The notes: generated by a model not told the origin, from the sequence alone. A stretch of DNA of 64,000 nt from Piper betle (GCA_033002965.1 JAURVB010004819.1:1-64000), one strand, 5' to 3'. Shown: positions 50,501-62,887, counted from the first letter of the stretch. Program-made: numbers and translations.

Positions 50501-51060
50501 CTCTGAAACTTCACTGGGCATCTTTGTTGAGCTATGGCAATCATAGCAGGAAAAGAGATTTTCTAGAGGGGCTCCAGCATCGAAAGAAGGCAAAGGGGTA
50601 AGAAATTCAAAGTGCATGTAACCTAAAGAAGAGCCAACCTGTAGTGGACAGTAGAGAACCATTAGCTCCTGGTGTGCTCTCTCTTTAGCCAGACATGACC
50701 ACAATGCCATGGTGTGGGAATGGCGAACAGAAGAATCTGGGTTCTGTCGCTCTCCTTTCATCTTGTGGCTTTGATGTCCATCCATCAAAGTTTAATGTTC
50801 ATGATGATCCTTCAGAGTAATTCTCAGGGCCTGAGTGTGGATAGTCAGTTGAAAAGTTAAAAGTGTAGGATGATAAAGAAAATAAGAAAGGAAGATGAAT
50901 ACGCCTAGCTTTTTAAATAAAGCAGTAAACCGTGACAATTTAGAGTCATAAAATGCAGAGGTATGCTTAATTTGCATATAGGACAGAAACTATAACATAG
51001 CATTTACAAGTTTACGTGAGACACCTTCACTACTAAGCAGCAAAACTTGATACACATAGA
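47560..51060. other. Intergenic, no gene recognised
   Basis: The start probably contains the 3' UTR of the WAT1-related gene. The rest is AT-rich. Two minus-strand frames (48896-49081 and 50435-50788) have unusual amino-acid composition for random DNA, but I do not recognise either and see no splice context. The direct repeats at 50041 and 50772 are listed separately. Confidence 0.4.
50041..50913. repeat. Direct repeats of about 130 bp, 730 bp apart
   Basis: The segment from GATGTCCATCCATCAAAGTT through CAGTTGAAAAGTTAAAAGT to GAAGATGAATAC occurs at about 50050-50187 and 50772-50910, with small changes. Between them, TTTGCACTCAGTTACTA(C/T)ATC is repeated at 50188 and 50343. This suggests local segmental duplication. 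Non-coding. Confidence 0.7.
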
Positions 51061-51130
51061 ATGTGTTATAATATATATATATGTATTATAATATATATGT
51101 GTTATAATATATACATAATATATATATATA

Positions 51131-52827
51131 TAGGACAACGTTGGTATGGGCTGCCCCATTTTGATAGCATACTGGCGCTGCCCATTGTAGGCCGTTATAT
51201 CTGATCCAACGGCCTACAGCAGCTCTCCCCGGGCCCACGGCCCCCCTCCCGCCTCCTGCCCTTCCGTCCTCCACCTCCCGCCTTCCCACCCGACTACTGG
51301 CTGCCATCCATTTTGGCCCGCCGTCGTGGCCGGGCCCACACCCAACCGCTGCCCCTGCCACCACCACCCACCCCCTCCCTCTTGGCCTTCTCGCCCTCCG
51401 CCTCCCGCCCAACTGCCGGCCGCCACCCATTTCGGCTGGCCCCCAACCCGCCCCTGGCCACCGCAGCAACCCCCCTTACCAGAGCCCCCCCCCCCTCCCC
51501 CTCTCTTCCAACACAATTCAATAATAAGAAATATATTACGAAAAATATAAAAAATACAATAAAATATGATAAAATAAAATAATCAAGTTCTAGTGGATTA
51601 TTTTATTTTATAGTATTTATTATATTTTTTAATATTTTTTGAGATATATTTCGTAATATTAACTCGAGTAATAAAGAAAATATGCGAGTGTAGTTTCATA
51701 AGAAAAACTTCCTCTCTCCTGACTCAAGTAAATATTAAAAAATACAGTAAAATACTATAAAATAAAATAATTGAGTTCTAATGGATTATTTTATTTTATA
51801 GTATTTTATTTTATTTTTTAGTAATATTAACAGTCAATATTATGAAATACATTTCAAAAAATGTGAAACAAAAAAACGGACTCATTTTCAACTCGAGTCA
51901 AGAAAATAAAAAATAGACTTGGTATCGACCCGAGTCAAGTAAATAAAAAATTAACTCGGTCTCCTCTCGATTTTGTTCTGGGAAGGCTCAAGGTGCTAGA
52001 ATAAAATTATTTTATTCTTTTTCAAATTTATTTCATAATAAAAACTTGACTTGATCCCGATTCGAGTCGAGTTTTTATTGGGAAATAAATTTTAAAAATA
52101 AAATAAAATAATTTCATAATATTAACTTGACTTGAGTCAGGATCGAATCCAGTTTTTTTAATAAATTATTTTATATTTTAAAAAATTATTTCATAATATT
52201 AACTTGACTCGGGATCGAGTTAAGTTTTTTTACGAAATTATTTTATTATTTTTAAAATTTATTTCATAATTCAAACTTGACACGATCCTGACTCGAGTCA
52301 AGTTTTTGTTATAAAACTACCCTCCCATGTTTCTTCCCCCTCTATTTCGCCACGCCACCCCACCCCCGCGATGTCGCCACCAGCCACCCACTCACCAACT
52401 TTGTCGCCACTTCGAGGGTGGGTTGGAAAACTCACAGCGGCGATCAGGTGCGGGTGCCCGTGAGCAAGCGGAGCTCATTGCCAGCAGGCAGGGGCGGGTG
52501 GGGGGCGGTCGAAGGTGGTGCCCGGGGCAGGGGGAACACGGAGGGCCACGGCTGCGGGCAGGGGCGGGGAGGAAGGTGGCAGCTGAGGTGGGTGGGGGGA
52601 GTGACACGGTGAGTGCCACTGCGGCTGCAAATGATGGCGGTGGGGGACGGTGCCTGCAGGCGGGGTAGGGCAGGGCCAGGGCGGCGACGAAAACCAATGG
52701 TGGGGAGTGGGGAAGGCAAAAAAAAAAATGAGAAGGGGGAAATGCATAGTGGATTGTGGGCCGTTGGATTTTGATCCAACAGCTCACAATCCATGCGCGG
52801 CAAAAACGTTGCAATGCATAGTAGATT

Positions 52828-52836
<9 letters not shown>
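51131..52836 (-). mobile_element. D2 mosaic element
   Basis: It is bounded on both sides by (TA)n. The ends carry related inverted phrases: ATTGTAGGCCGTTATATCTG with GATCCAACGGCC near 51185, and ATTGTGGGCCGTTGGATTTT with GATCCAACAGC near 52750. Internally: a GC-rich block (51215-51510), an AT-rich tract with GACTCGAGTC variants (51580-52300), a junction CTACCCTCCCATGTTTC, and a second GC-rich block (52330-52700). This is the same plan as D1 in reverse. Frames in the GC blocks are open on both strands and not recognisable. Confidence 0.6.

Positions 52837-52880
<44 letters not shown>
52836..52880. repeat. (TA)n microsatellite
   Basis: About 22 TA units adjoining the end of D2. A (TA)n run also adjoins the other D2 end and the D1 left end, which suggests TA-rich target sites. 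Confidence 0.9.
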
Positions 52881-52881
<1 letters not shown>

Positions 52882-53101
52882 CTTTGGTTACGTTTGTGTC
52901 ATAAATAAGCATGAAACAAAATGAGCACGTAAATTCAAGCTTATCACGTACATGTCCAAGCACGGCAAATGATAATTCCTAAGGAGGTTTTTGATAATTT
53001 CTAGGGATTAAGAGGTAGTTATAAAAATTATAGATGGTTTTATTACTTTTTTGTGGGAATTACTACTTCAAATCTCTATCAAGAACATCCCTAAGAATTA
53101 T

Positions 53102-54701
53102 TAAGTGTGTGCTCAAGGAGAGTGAGTCAAGTTGAGCATGTGCTCGAACTCAACTTGAAAAACTCGAGTATCACTCAAACTCAAATCTAGATCGAACAAG
53201 TTTTGAGCATAGATACTAAAGATCGATTCGAACAATTCTAATATTGGTTGAACTCGACTCGAACTCAAATGCACTTAAATTACCAAATTTTTTAGTTTGA
53301 AACCAGTCAAATCGAGCTCGAAACCAGTCCATAAATTAGGGTCAAAACTAGATCGGCTCGAGCTCGAAACCAACTATTAAATTGAGTCATTATATGTGGA
53401 GTAGAATCATTTATAAAAAAGAGGAAAGAATGGAATGCGATTTATGAAACCATGTAGGACTATCCATAGTGAGATATAGAAAAAAATTTCATTTACCTAA
53501 GGGGGATTCAAACCTAGGGTTACTAATTGAGCGAGTTGGCTCGTAAGCATTTGGTGTCCGGCTTGACTTGTCTTGACTCAAAATTAAACATTTAAATGAT
53601 CGAGCTCAAATTTGAATTCGAACTCGAATTCCACGAATCAAGTTTAAGCAAAGAAGTGTTCGACTCAATTGTAATTCAAACTCGACTCGTAACTCGGCTC
53701 GAATTTGACTCAATAATATAATAAATAACATTAGATTTATTACATTAATATATAATATCAAATTTACATTAATTTTGGTATCAATTATAAATGTTTTGTT
53801 TTGTTTGTATGATCATGATAAAGACTATTTTAACCATGATTATAACACAAAAGGCCTAATAGTTGGATTTTTGTTGTGCTTTATAATATAAAGGATGTCA
53901 CAAGTTCAAATCTCCCTTAAGTAAAAGATTTTCTTTTTTCTTTATTTCAGTAAGGATAGTCTCACATCATTTGGAAAATCATACTTCACCCTTTTCTACT
54001 TTGTATAAATGATTCTCTTCTACGTATAATGGCCTCATTTAAGAGCCTCATTTAAGAGCCTGTTTCGAGCTCCCACTTTGGATCTGGTTTTGAGCCTAAT
54101 TTAAGAGCAGTTACAATTTTGAGTTGAGTTGATTTCGAGCTCTAGTTGAGCCCAAACAACATCAAAACTATTCAAGTCGATCTTGAGCGTCAAAGCTAAA
54201 AACTCATTTGATCTCAAGTCAAGTTCGACCGATCCTCGAATTCTTCGAGTCGAACTCAAGCACATGCTCTCATTTAATACCGTTATTCAAACTCATGACC
54301 TCCTTTATGTTATAAACCACAACCATACTACTGTTAAGTCTTTTGTACTATTTTCATGGTTAAAGTAATCTTTATTATGATCTTGCAAATAAAACAAAAA
54401 TTCACTACGATTGATACCAAAATTAATATATTAAATCTGATATTATATAATAATGTATTAAATTTGATATCATATATTATATCATCGAGTTGACTTCGAA
54501 CTGATTTACAGGTTGAGTTCGAACTGATTTACGAGTTGAGTTTGAAATGAGCTCAAGTTATAATTGAGTCAAGTCGATCACTTCTTCGATCAAACTTGGC
54601 TTGTGGAATTCACGTCCGAATCGAGTTTAATCTCAAGTATTTAAACGCCAAGTTTCAAACCGAAAACTAAATGCTCATGAGCTAACTCACTCAATTAACA
54701 G
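53102..54701. mobile_element. Repeat element flanked by 13-bp direct repeats
   Basis: CCCTAAGAATTAT occurs at 53089-53101 and 54702-54714. The 1.6-kb interior consists of inverted copies of a unit rich in GAGCTCGAACTCGA words. For example, GAGCATGTGCTCGAACTC (53135) is mirrored at 54250-54270, and GGGGGATTCAAACC (53505) at 53905-53920. A second mirror pair joins 53880 and 54300. No coding sequence. The long flanking duplication could be retro-type or Mutator-type; the class is undecided. Confidence 0.55.
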
Positions 54702-55232
54702 CCCTAAGAATTATCATTCACTTTCCAACATGTTACACCTTGAACATTATATTTGTGTGTTGCCAATTTGATTAGAATCTTTCATAATGAAGCCAAATGT
54801 TAAAGAAACAAGAAATTCCTTAATTGGTGCGTGTTAAAAGAAAGGTAAAATAGCTGTTCTAGATTACATGTTATACCAAGACCACACCACAAAATGAACT
54901 CTATCAATGCTATTCAGAAAGAGGCTATGGGCCTAAAACCAGAGTTATAACTAAATTCAGTCACACTGATTCTTAACATTATTATATCATCCTCTCTGTA
55001 CTATATCAAAAGAAGGTCATCCACAAGCCCTTGTACTTTCTTATCCTCTGTGTATAGCTTGTGATCCAAAGCTATAAAGCTTTAAAAAGTGTAATTGTAC
55101 AGTTTTGAAATTTGGATCAGAGATACTTGTAAACTGTGATATCAAAACCAACATCTAGAGCACAAAGATAAGTAAACAGTACATCAGATGTTTAATGGAA
55201 ATAGAATACATACATGTAGTACTTAAATCAGT

Positions 55233-57231
55233 CTAGGGACTGGATTCAATATCACTAAGAAACCTCTCATAGTTTGTTCCAGCAAGTACATTGCAAACAT
55301 CGCTCCAATTCTCTACTTGCTCTGACAGTGGTTTTGAGTGAATTTTCACTTGATGACTCCCTAACCTCCAATATGGTACGCCTAGAAACCCCTGAACATC
55401 TGACAGTGTCTGTCAACATAAAGAATAAAATTTAGCATAAAAAACAGAAATAAAAAATTTGTTTGTCAAATTGCATAGGTTGTTTACCTCTTGATTTTTT
55501 AGTATGTCCTCATAGTATACAATAATGCGATGAGTGGTATTAAAGAACCTCAAAGAATCAGCCATCAGCTGCTCGGAATGTCTGAGTTTGGGTATCATTG
55601 TTTCTGTATCAATTGTCGGTTTGTAGCGTGCTAAAATTTCCGCCTGAAACATAATTAAGCAAACATAGAACTCCAAACTTGCATATAGAAAATCAACTTA
55701 TTTTACACATGAGCATTTTCCATGGAGGTGCCAGATATGCTTGTCCAGCACAACTAAACTAGACATGCCGGACTGACCACAGTGCTCGACATTTCCTCAC
55801 TCCATATATTTTCTGGTTCATCAAATGGTTCTCAAAGTAATCAAGAGTAGAACAATGAAGAAACCGGCCATATTGCTGTGGATACACTCTTTTACCTTAT
55901 GAACATACAACATAAAAGGGACCTTTCTTTGCACCCATGAAAAATTACTATATCTTATTAGAGTAGGTCCAATCATACCATTAAGAAAAGGAGCAAAACG
56001 TAAATTCTAAGTGATAATTCCTCCCAGCATCTATTGCATATATATAGTATTATTCTAAATATGAAGAAAAGCTATCTCATCACTAATGTGGAACAAACTG
56101 GGATTGTATAAAAGCTTTAGTATCCATTCCTGATAGTGTTCCTCCATGAGGTAACAGAAGAACTACCAAAACATAAAATATGAGATAAAGAATTTTGAAA
56201 GAATTGTGCAAATTTCTCCTGCAACGATAAGGGAAAGAATGAGAGCATGAGAGTAGAGATACAGGTAAGTAAACGGGAAGCAAGCCGAATACCTCTTCCT
56301 TTGAATGAACATGCGATTTATGAGTCCCATTTAGTAGCTTTGCGCTTCTGTCATAAGCATTGGCCAACTCAGATACAAGCCGTCTCAAAAGGTTTCTTCG
56401 GAATAGAAAAACTAAAGACACCCCTTTCCAGTTAACATAGTTAGCAATTTCCCTGTGATAATCCATAACTGCCTGCACTCAGTAAGGAAGATACAATCAC
56501 TAGAAACAGATGACAAGATACCAGACAATTGACGAGAGCAAAACAAAAACATTAGCAAGTGATTGAAGATGAATTTGTCTCTACATATAGGCAAATGTGC
56601 AGAGCACTCTTAGCCATCAGCTCACCTGGTTTAACATCCACTTAAATCCAACTGCAGCTAAGCATTCATTTTTGGCGGAGCTACTTATCCAGTCCAGATT
56701 GAAGACAATATCCATAGTCCTAAAAATGGTGGAAATGTTGGCTCTTCTTTCCTTGATAGAAAATATCTCTCCATTTGAGCTGATATTAGGATGGCTATTT
56801 AGAAGGGTTTCAAACCACCCACTTCCAGATCTCTGCATTGACATAATTGCAAAATATCGGACTGGATTACATTGACATTCCTTCCTGTCACGACCAAGAA
56901 CAGTGGATATGAATTCATTATCATCACACAACGTATATAAAGAAAGAGAGACAGCCCGAGTTACTCTAACCTACCTACTATAAGTTTTCGGTCTGGGAAA
57001 ATGAATATGAAGGGATTCTTCAGGAGAAACAACAGAAGCATTACAATGGACTCCTATATTACTGAAAATTGAACTAGAAACAACGGATTTTGACAGTGTT
57101 GCTCTTTGTTTTATACACACAAAGAATATAAACAAACCAAATATTGAAATAAAAAGAAGGAAACTAGCACGCAGGGGAAACGCCAATCTCTTTGAGACCT
57201 TCGATGCTAGCTCACTCTGCAAAAGTGGCAT
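55233..57231 (-). CDS. NodH-like sulfotransferase family protein (P-loop type)
   Basis: A predicted Golgi type II membrane protein resembling plant homologues of rhizobial NodH sulfotransferase, which transfer sulfate from PAPS; the acceptor is unknown. Exons (minus): 57231-56975, 56884-56626, 56472-56293, 55643-55488, 55409-55233, all GT..AG and in phase, about 342 residues. A membrane anchor (FLLFISIFGLFIFFVCI) is followed by NPVRYFAIMSMQRSGSGWFE (the P-loop/PAPS region), NISSNGEIFSIKERRANIS, WMLNQ, FLFRRNLLRR (3'-phosphate site type), LLNGTHKSHVHS, EILARYKP, IIVYYEDI and a C-terminal VKIHSKPLSEQVENW. The ATG used may not be the true start: the frame is open upstream to about 57297 without another ATG, and an upstream exon is possible. 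Confidence 0.88.
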
Positions 57232-58400
57232 ACATAATGAATCACCTTTCTTTGAAGAATTCCAAAAAAGGTTAAAAAAAAAGAAATAAAAAATTTATCC
57301 TACTAAGATTACGGTCAATTATCGGTTACCATTGTTGTGATATCAAATAACAAAGACATCGTGTCACGTAATCGAACTCGTGACCCTCAAAGAGTTGAGT
57401 TGAACAGTTCTACTACCCATGCAAGCAGCATCCACGGATGACATAGTTCTGAGACGAAATGTAGCTTGTGAGAGTACGAAAAAAGGGATCCAACGACAAT
57501 CTTTCTACTTCAAATCAAGGCTCATTCCAACTCCGACCACCCTATCAAAACTCCCCACGCTTTTTATTCTGTCTCTAACACATGGGTGCCAATCATGAAT
57601 AGGCATCCACGTTTCACTCAGAAACAAGAAAAACATAAGGAATTTGAAGAAGAGAGCGGGGATGAAGATAGAGCGGTGGGTATTAACCTCAAAGGTTTTG
57701 AGGACACGGGCCACGGCACGACGAGGGAGAAACCGAGAGAGAGAGAGAGAGCGAGGGAGGCGTCGACCGACCGACCGACCGACCGACGGACGTTGCGAGG
57801 ATGGGATAGATTGAGAGTTAGAGAATGGAACAAAAACTTTGACCAGCTGAAGTGGGTACGTAAAAAAATGAATAGGAAAAAGATGGAGGAGACGAGGAGG
57901 GAAGGGAAAGGGACAAAGGAGCCGCTCCCCTTTTTATTGTTTATTTTCTTCTTTGTCCATTTTTTCCGGCACTCAACAGCTCAATAAAATTGATTTAAAT
58001 ATTAGATATGTTTATTGCACGCACATAAAAATGAAGATCTCTTATAACCTTTCGTTTTCAGGAGCGGGGGAAAGAGCATCGCTTTAAGGCATTGCCAATT
58101 GATAACTTTTTAAAGAAATATGTTCACATTAAATTTAATTATTTATACTGTAGATGAAAAAGACTTAGTTTAGTTGGATAAGAAAGGACATGAATACGAC
58201 TCTAACCAGAGATTGATTCAAGCCATGACTACGTAAAGATCTGGTCTGAGCTTGCTCCTCACCCTGCCATTGCCAGTAGAATAATGGTTAGAGTCGTCCA
58301 ATCGACCCAACCAAAGATTGATCCTTCAACTACTTCATAACTCCCCATCTTTCCCTAAAAAGAAGTTAATGAGGAAAACTGCACAAAGGCTGAGATGGAT
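57232..58400. other. Putative sulfotransferase promoter/leader and intergenic DNA
   Basis: It holds a polypyrimidine run (minus strand) just before 57231 that could be an intron end. A short minus frame (57505-57714) could be an upstream exon but has no recognisable features. A (GACC)n/(CCGA)n stretch sits at about 57765-57788 beside a GA-rich run, which resembles a plant 5' leader or promoter. Nothing firm beyond that. Confidence 0.35.
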
Positions 58401-58409
58401 TGTTGTGAA

Positions 58410-58900
58410 TAGTGTTGCCCAGGCTAAACAAGGCAACCGACCTGACCTGACCTTCAGATCCAACCTCATCCGATTATATGATTTCAATTTTTTTATTAGT
58501 ATTTAGTTTATATAGGGTCCGAATTTGGGTCTTAAGGGACCTGGCCCTATAAAAATCCAAACCCTAAAAATATTAAATTTTTGTTTTCAATTTAAGTTTT
58601 TCTTTATATCATGTTGAATTATATAAAAATATATTTTAAAATATATTATATTTTAGTTATAAATAAGAAAAATTATCATAATAATAATTATTTTTATTTA
58701 ATAAAAAAATATGGAATATATATATATATATTTATTATTATTATTAGTTCGGGTCCGGTTCAGGTTAGGTTCAATACTAGATCAATTAAATCAATTCAAG
58801 TCCAAGTTAAAGAAGTATATACTCGTGTTCATGTCCGGGAATTCAATATCAGTCTGATCAAGGTCGGATCGTACAAAACCCGGAATGAACCAAATTGATA
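58410..58900. mobile_element. MITE-like repeat F, copy 2 (decayed)
   Basis: It starts TAGTGTTGCCCAGGC and shares with 44722-45220 the AT core (TATATTTTAGTTATAAATAAG, AATTATCATAATA), GTTCGGGTCCGGTTCAGGTT and the TATACTCGTGTTCA-like tail. The right terminal inverted repeat is lost. Confidence 0.5.
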
Positions 58901-59019
58901 ATTTGTCAAAAAAATCAACAAAATTACAGGGAGAGATATAAGCAGTTGAGTATTTCAGTCACCATGCCGCTGGGGAGGTTATTGCTGATGTTGTCAAAAT
59001 CACCACGAGGATGATTACG

Positions 59020-59590
59020 GACAGGGAGGGCGGTGATACAGGAACAAAAACAAGGGTAGCCGGATTCTTGCCGGAGAAGGAGTTGAAGGAGATGTTCTAG
59101 AATAAGCTCAACAAGCTGCCTCCATTATCCGCCAAAGAGAGAAAATCATGGATGGGTGGGAGATAGCAAAGTTAAAAATTGCATCAACCTAGGTAAAGAG
59201 TGAGGTAAGTTAAGCTCTCTCCCATTTAGCTTCAAAACTTTTTGGGTATGTCAATTAAGCAAGAGATGATTTGCTTTATTTTGCAAACATGGATTCCAAA
59301 TTCCAACATAACAGAGCCATACACTTGATCGGCGAGAGATTTGATGAAATTAGACAGTGCGCGACCTCCTAAAGATCTCAGCTCTGTATCAAAGAAAAAT
59401 GAGTTGTCAGAAAGGTACAGCTCCTTCAAAGTCACAATCTTGAACAATAAGGGGGAAGCTCTCCTCAAAGCCAATTATCCTGCAGATCGAGCACTTCCAA
59501 AACAGAGCCTGATGGAGTTGCCAGTTGAACCACTGGCATCACTGCCGTGACCACCTCAGACATCGCAAACATGGTGATTAGTTGATCCGA
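59020..59590 (-). pseudogene. Relict leucine-rich-repeat protein gene
   Basis: On the minus strand, pieces typical of plant LRR proteins appear in different frames. SGSVLEVLDLQDNWL is followed by a stop. LFKIVTLKELYLSDNSF lies in the next frame. Farther on, ISFNSFSGKNPATL occurs. The pattern (LxxLxLxxN..) and the order fit one decayed LRR gene with frameshifts and stops. The exact family is not determinable. It lies just downstream of the eIF2B gamma pseudogene, so this whole stretch appears to be losing function. Confidence 0.5.
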
Positions 59591-60481
59591 GCTGCAACAC
59601 TCCGGCACTACCGGCACCAGTAAATAAATGTGGAAGAAAGGGAAAAATGAAGACAGATTGTCGGCTCAAGTTAATCGGTTACATTTTATTCAGTTCGGAG
59701 ACGGTTCCAAACCAAAGTAGGTCAGTTTCGGGTGCAACCAAAAACCAATTGGTGACTGAAGCGAACTTCACCAATAACCAAACTTCTAAATGGAGTTTAG
59801 TTCCGTTGGTTAACCAAGCAATGCTCAGACCTATAAGCATGTAACACAAAATACAGACAGTACGCAAACTATAAAATTACCTGGCAATCCTCAGGGTAGC
59901 ATGCTCTTGGACATGCACATTGCTACAAATGACAGAATTTTGAATTGAACATCCATCTTCAGAGGTAACATGCTTCATCACAACTGAATTGATAATCTAC
60001 AAAAGGGATGAAAAGTACATTGTAGCAAGTTCAAGAAGAAAATTCCAAGCCATAACTTGATTGTCTAATGATTCTTGCGATTCTAAGAATAAACATTTTC
60101 ATGAAAAGAGAATTTAGCTCAAACTAAATGTAGCTAACTTGTAAAAACTGACACAAAAGAATACCTTCACATTATTTCCAATCCTGCAATGGCGACCAAT
60201 AGATGATCACTTAACATTACATTTATCTCCAAGCATTGAACCCTCTGCTAATATACAATTCGGTCCAACCTAAACAACAATGGAAAACTTATTTATAATA
60301 AGATATATATTATTCAGATAATAAGATATGGATTTTAGATAATAAGTGTTATCACACATCACACGGGCAAAGGAAATTCATGCATGAAGTTGAAATCATA
60401 GTTCAACTCTTCCCATTGCAGCAGAAAAATAGTATCAACTTTGATGTTTTTCGTAATGGTTCCTTAGTATATCTAACAACT

Positions 60482-60483
60482 AC

Positions 60484-60521
<38 letters not shown>
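60482..60521. repeat. (TA)n microsatellite in an eIF2B gamma pseudogene intron
   Basis: About 17 TA units in a row. Confidence 0.9.
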
Positions 60522-60526
<5 letters not shown>

Positions 60527-60542
60527 CAATAAATTTTCCCTT

Positions 60543-60868
60543 GCAGTAACTACTTGAATTTCTTTGTAAGATAAATTTGCTAATGGGGCTTCCAATTATC
60601 ATTATTCAGCACATCCCAGCAAACTTGCATTGATTTTTGACTCAAGTTCCATCGACAGATGAAGAAAATTGTTCTGTGAAGAGAAAGAATACCCTGATAA
60701 TTCCTCTGCAGTAACTACTTGAATTTCTTGTAAGATAAATTTGCTAATGGGGCTTCCAATTATCATTATTCAGCACATCCCAGCAAACTTGCATTGGTTT
60801 TTGACTCAAGTTCCATCGACAGATGAAGAAAATTGCTCTGTGAAGAGAAAGAATACCCTGATAGATGA
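60543..60868. repeat. 165-bp tandem duplication including a decayed eIF2B gamma exon
   Basis: Copy 1 (60543-60707) and copy 2 (60708 to about 60868) both start GCAGTAACTACTTGAATTTC and run through the exon part reading LSGYSFSSQ and FLHLSMELESK. They differ at only a few positions, so the duplication is recent relative to the decay of the gene. Confidence 0.85.
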
Positions 60869-62887
60869 CTAGCATCACCTATTACCTGCAATAAAGATTA
60901 ATATAATCTGATTATGCATTATCTCAACAGAATGCCTAACATAAGCAAATGTTCACACTCCATAGAAAGAACTCGCAGCTCTATTTATGTCTGAGAATGC
61001 TTGAACATAATTCAAACGTGAGCAATATTTATTCTCGTTGGCAATATGAGCACAACATTTATGCATTCCTCTATTTACAAAAATCTCACTATAAGGTGCA
61101 GTAGAATAGAGCTCATGGAAGCTAGGGGATGGACCAGTTTGATGGCTAGTGTACCATGCTTGGCTGCTGCCTGAAGCAACTCCCTCAATGCAACCATTAA
61201 GTTGGCGGGCACGGCCATATGAAATGCCTGCTCTCTACAACAAATAGCTAACACAAGTGAGAAATGTTCAAACGAAAACAATATACAGAAATCAATTTCA
61301 CGGCAAGCAACAGCATGAACAGCACAAGTATACAAATTCTCACTAGCGTCGAGGACAGCTGGGATCTTATAAGGTATGGCACAACATCCTGCTTTAGACT
61401 ACTAAAGTGTGGATATTGATCCAAAACTTCAAGGAGTGCACTCCTAATAAAAATAATGCTATTAGCATCACAAACACAAGAAACAAAGAACAGTAATCTC
61501 ATCAATGAAGCAAACATAGCCAACAAACAAACTACTTCTAAAACCTGTTGAACGCATAGGAATGAGCATCCATTAGGTCAGTTCTGATTTCCATCTGCTT
61601 ATAAAGTAACAAAAAAGATGTCAAAAACCTAGAAAAAGTGCCAATGAATTTTAACAGCCTGCACTCTGATTACTGAGAGTGGCTTACAACCTGGGAAGAG
61701 GCACGAAGAGTGGTTTTCATAACACGGAAATCTTTCTCAACTTCAGAAGAAGTAAACTCGGCATGTAGATGAACATTCTAACTTTACACAAAAAATGAAG
61801 ATGCATATATAGTGCAAACCTGTTACTAAAGACATCAAGAATTGTTTGGTGGAATCCAAACCAATAATATTGAGCCGTCCTAGATTTTTAGCTTTGTCCT
61901 TCCCTCCAGAAGAGCAACTTTCGAAAATTCCACTAACAGGAGAAGCACAAAGCAAGGCAGTGACTACTGCATTGTGCCTTCTGTGAGTGGCTGCAACAGC
62001 TCCTGGCGGGATATCACAGGCAAGGTCACCACTCAAAACCTAAAAATGAAAAAAAAGTGATTCCTCAAGAAGTAAGAGTGTTTCAAGCTCAAAGATTATG
62101 AGCAGTAGAGTTGCTACCAAAATGTCACTCGAAGTAAGATGATGTGCCACAGCTCGAAGAGCACCAGCAGTTCCAATATCCTCAGGAACTGCAGATACCT
62201 ACAGAGGCAGTGCAGATGATAAATTACTATATGCTAAACAAACTTTATCCTCAAACATCCCGTAAATTCTCAGTTATAGTGTGAGCATTTTGAACCGTAC
62301 ATCAACAAGACTAATCAAATTATCTTCAATACATGCTTTTTTCTCTCCCGTATGTCATCAAGAACCACAAAATTAGTGTATCAACCTCAACATGAAAAAG
62401 ATCAACAAATGCACTCTAGATCCAATCCCAACAAGAAGAGCATTTTCTTCAACCTCCACAACCTGCTCCAAACCAACACAGATTAAACTTAAGATCAATC
62501 CTCCCAAATTCGTAAATACAAAACATTTCAATTTCCCTTACAAATATATGTTATTATTAATTTCCATTGCATGATCACAACGTACCAAGAAAACGAAAAC
62601 TAACCAAATAAGCGAAAGAAAATAAAAGGCAAGAACAAGAATGCGTACAACGATCAAGTCTTTGACGCAGCTCCCTTCCACGAGCTCGAGAACGTCTGAA
62701 AGAACAGGACGGTTGGCCACCGGAAGCAACGCCTTGGGCAGTTCCTGCGCATACACATACATCCACGAAACCAGACCATCTGAATGACTACAGTGTTGGT
62801 CGATTCAAACCACAAACTGATCACCGAAAAGAAAAAGGCTACGAGATCGAACATGGGGTACGAGAGGACGACCACCTGGAAGTCCAT

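Larger units (their letters stand above)
59881..62887 (-). pseudogene. Translation initiation factor eIF2B gamma subunit pseudogene
   Basis: Relatives form the catalytic-type nucleotidyltransferase-like subunit of the GDP/GTP exchange factor for eIF2. Recognisable exons (minus) include ELPKALLPVANRPVLSDVLE (62744-62649), VPEDIGTAGALRAVAHHLTS (62198-62118), DIPPGAVAATHRRHNAVVTA (62039-61820), EIRTDLMDAHSYAF (61594-61545), FSSLKQDVVPYLIRSQL (about 61440-61350), SFHELYS..CSRLNYVQAFSDINR (about 61226-60980), GDASHLSGYSFSSQ (about 60888) and VGPNCILAEGSMLGDKCNVK (60269-60210). Damage: the N-terminal LAGG signature after MDFQVVVL is absent; exon 62462-62386 has a 1-bp deletion and a TAG in the restored frame; TGA at 60207-60209; another deletion near 59889; no final exon found. 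Introns are kept, so it is not a processed copy. Confidence 0.85.

Noticed and set aside
57505..57714. Minus-strand frame as first exon of the sulfotransferase gene
   Set aside because: No clear donor joins it in phase to the exon at 57231 and the peptide lacks family features; kept only as a possibility.
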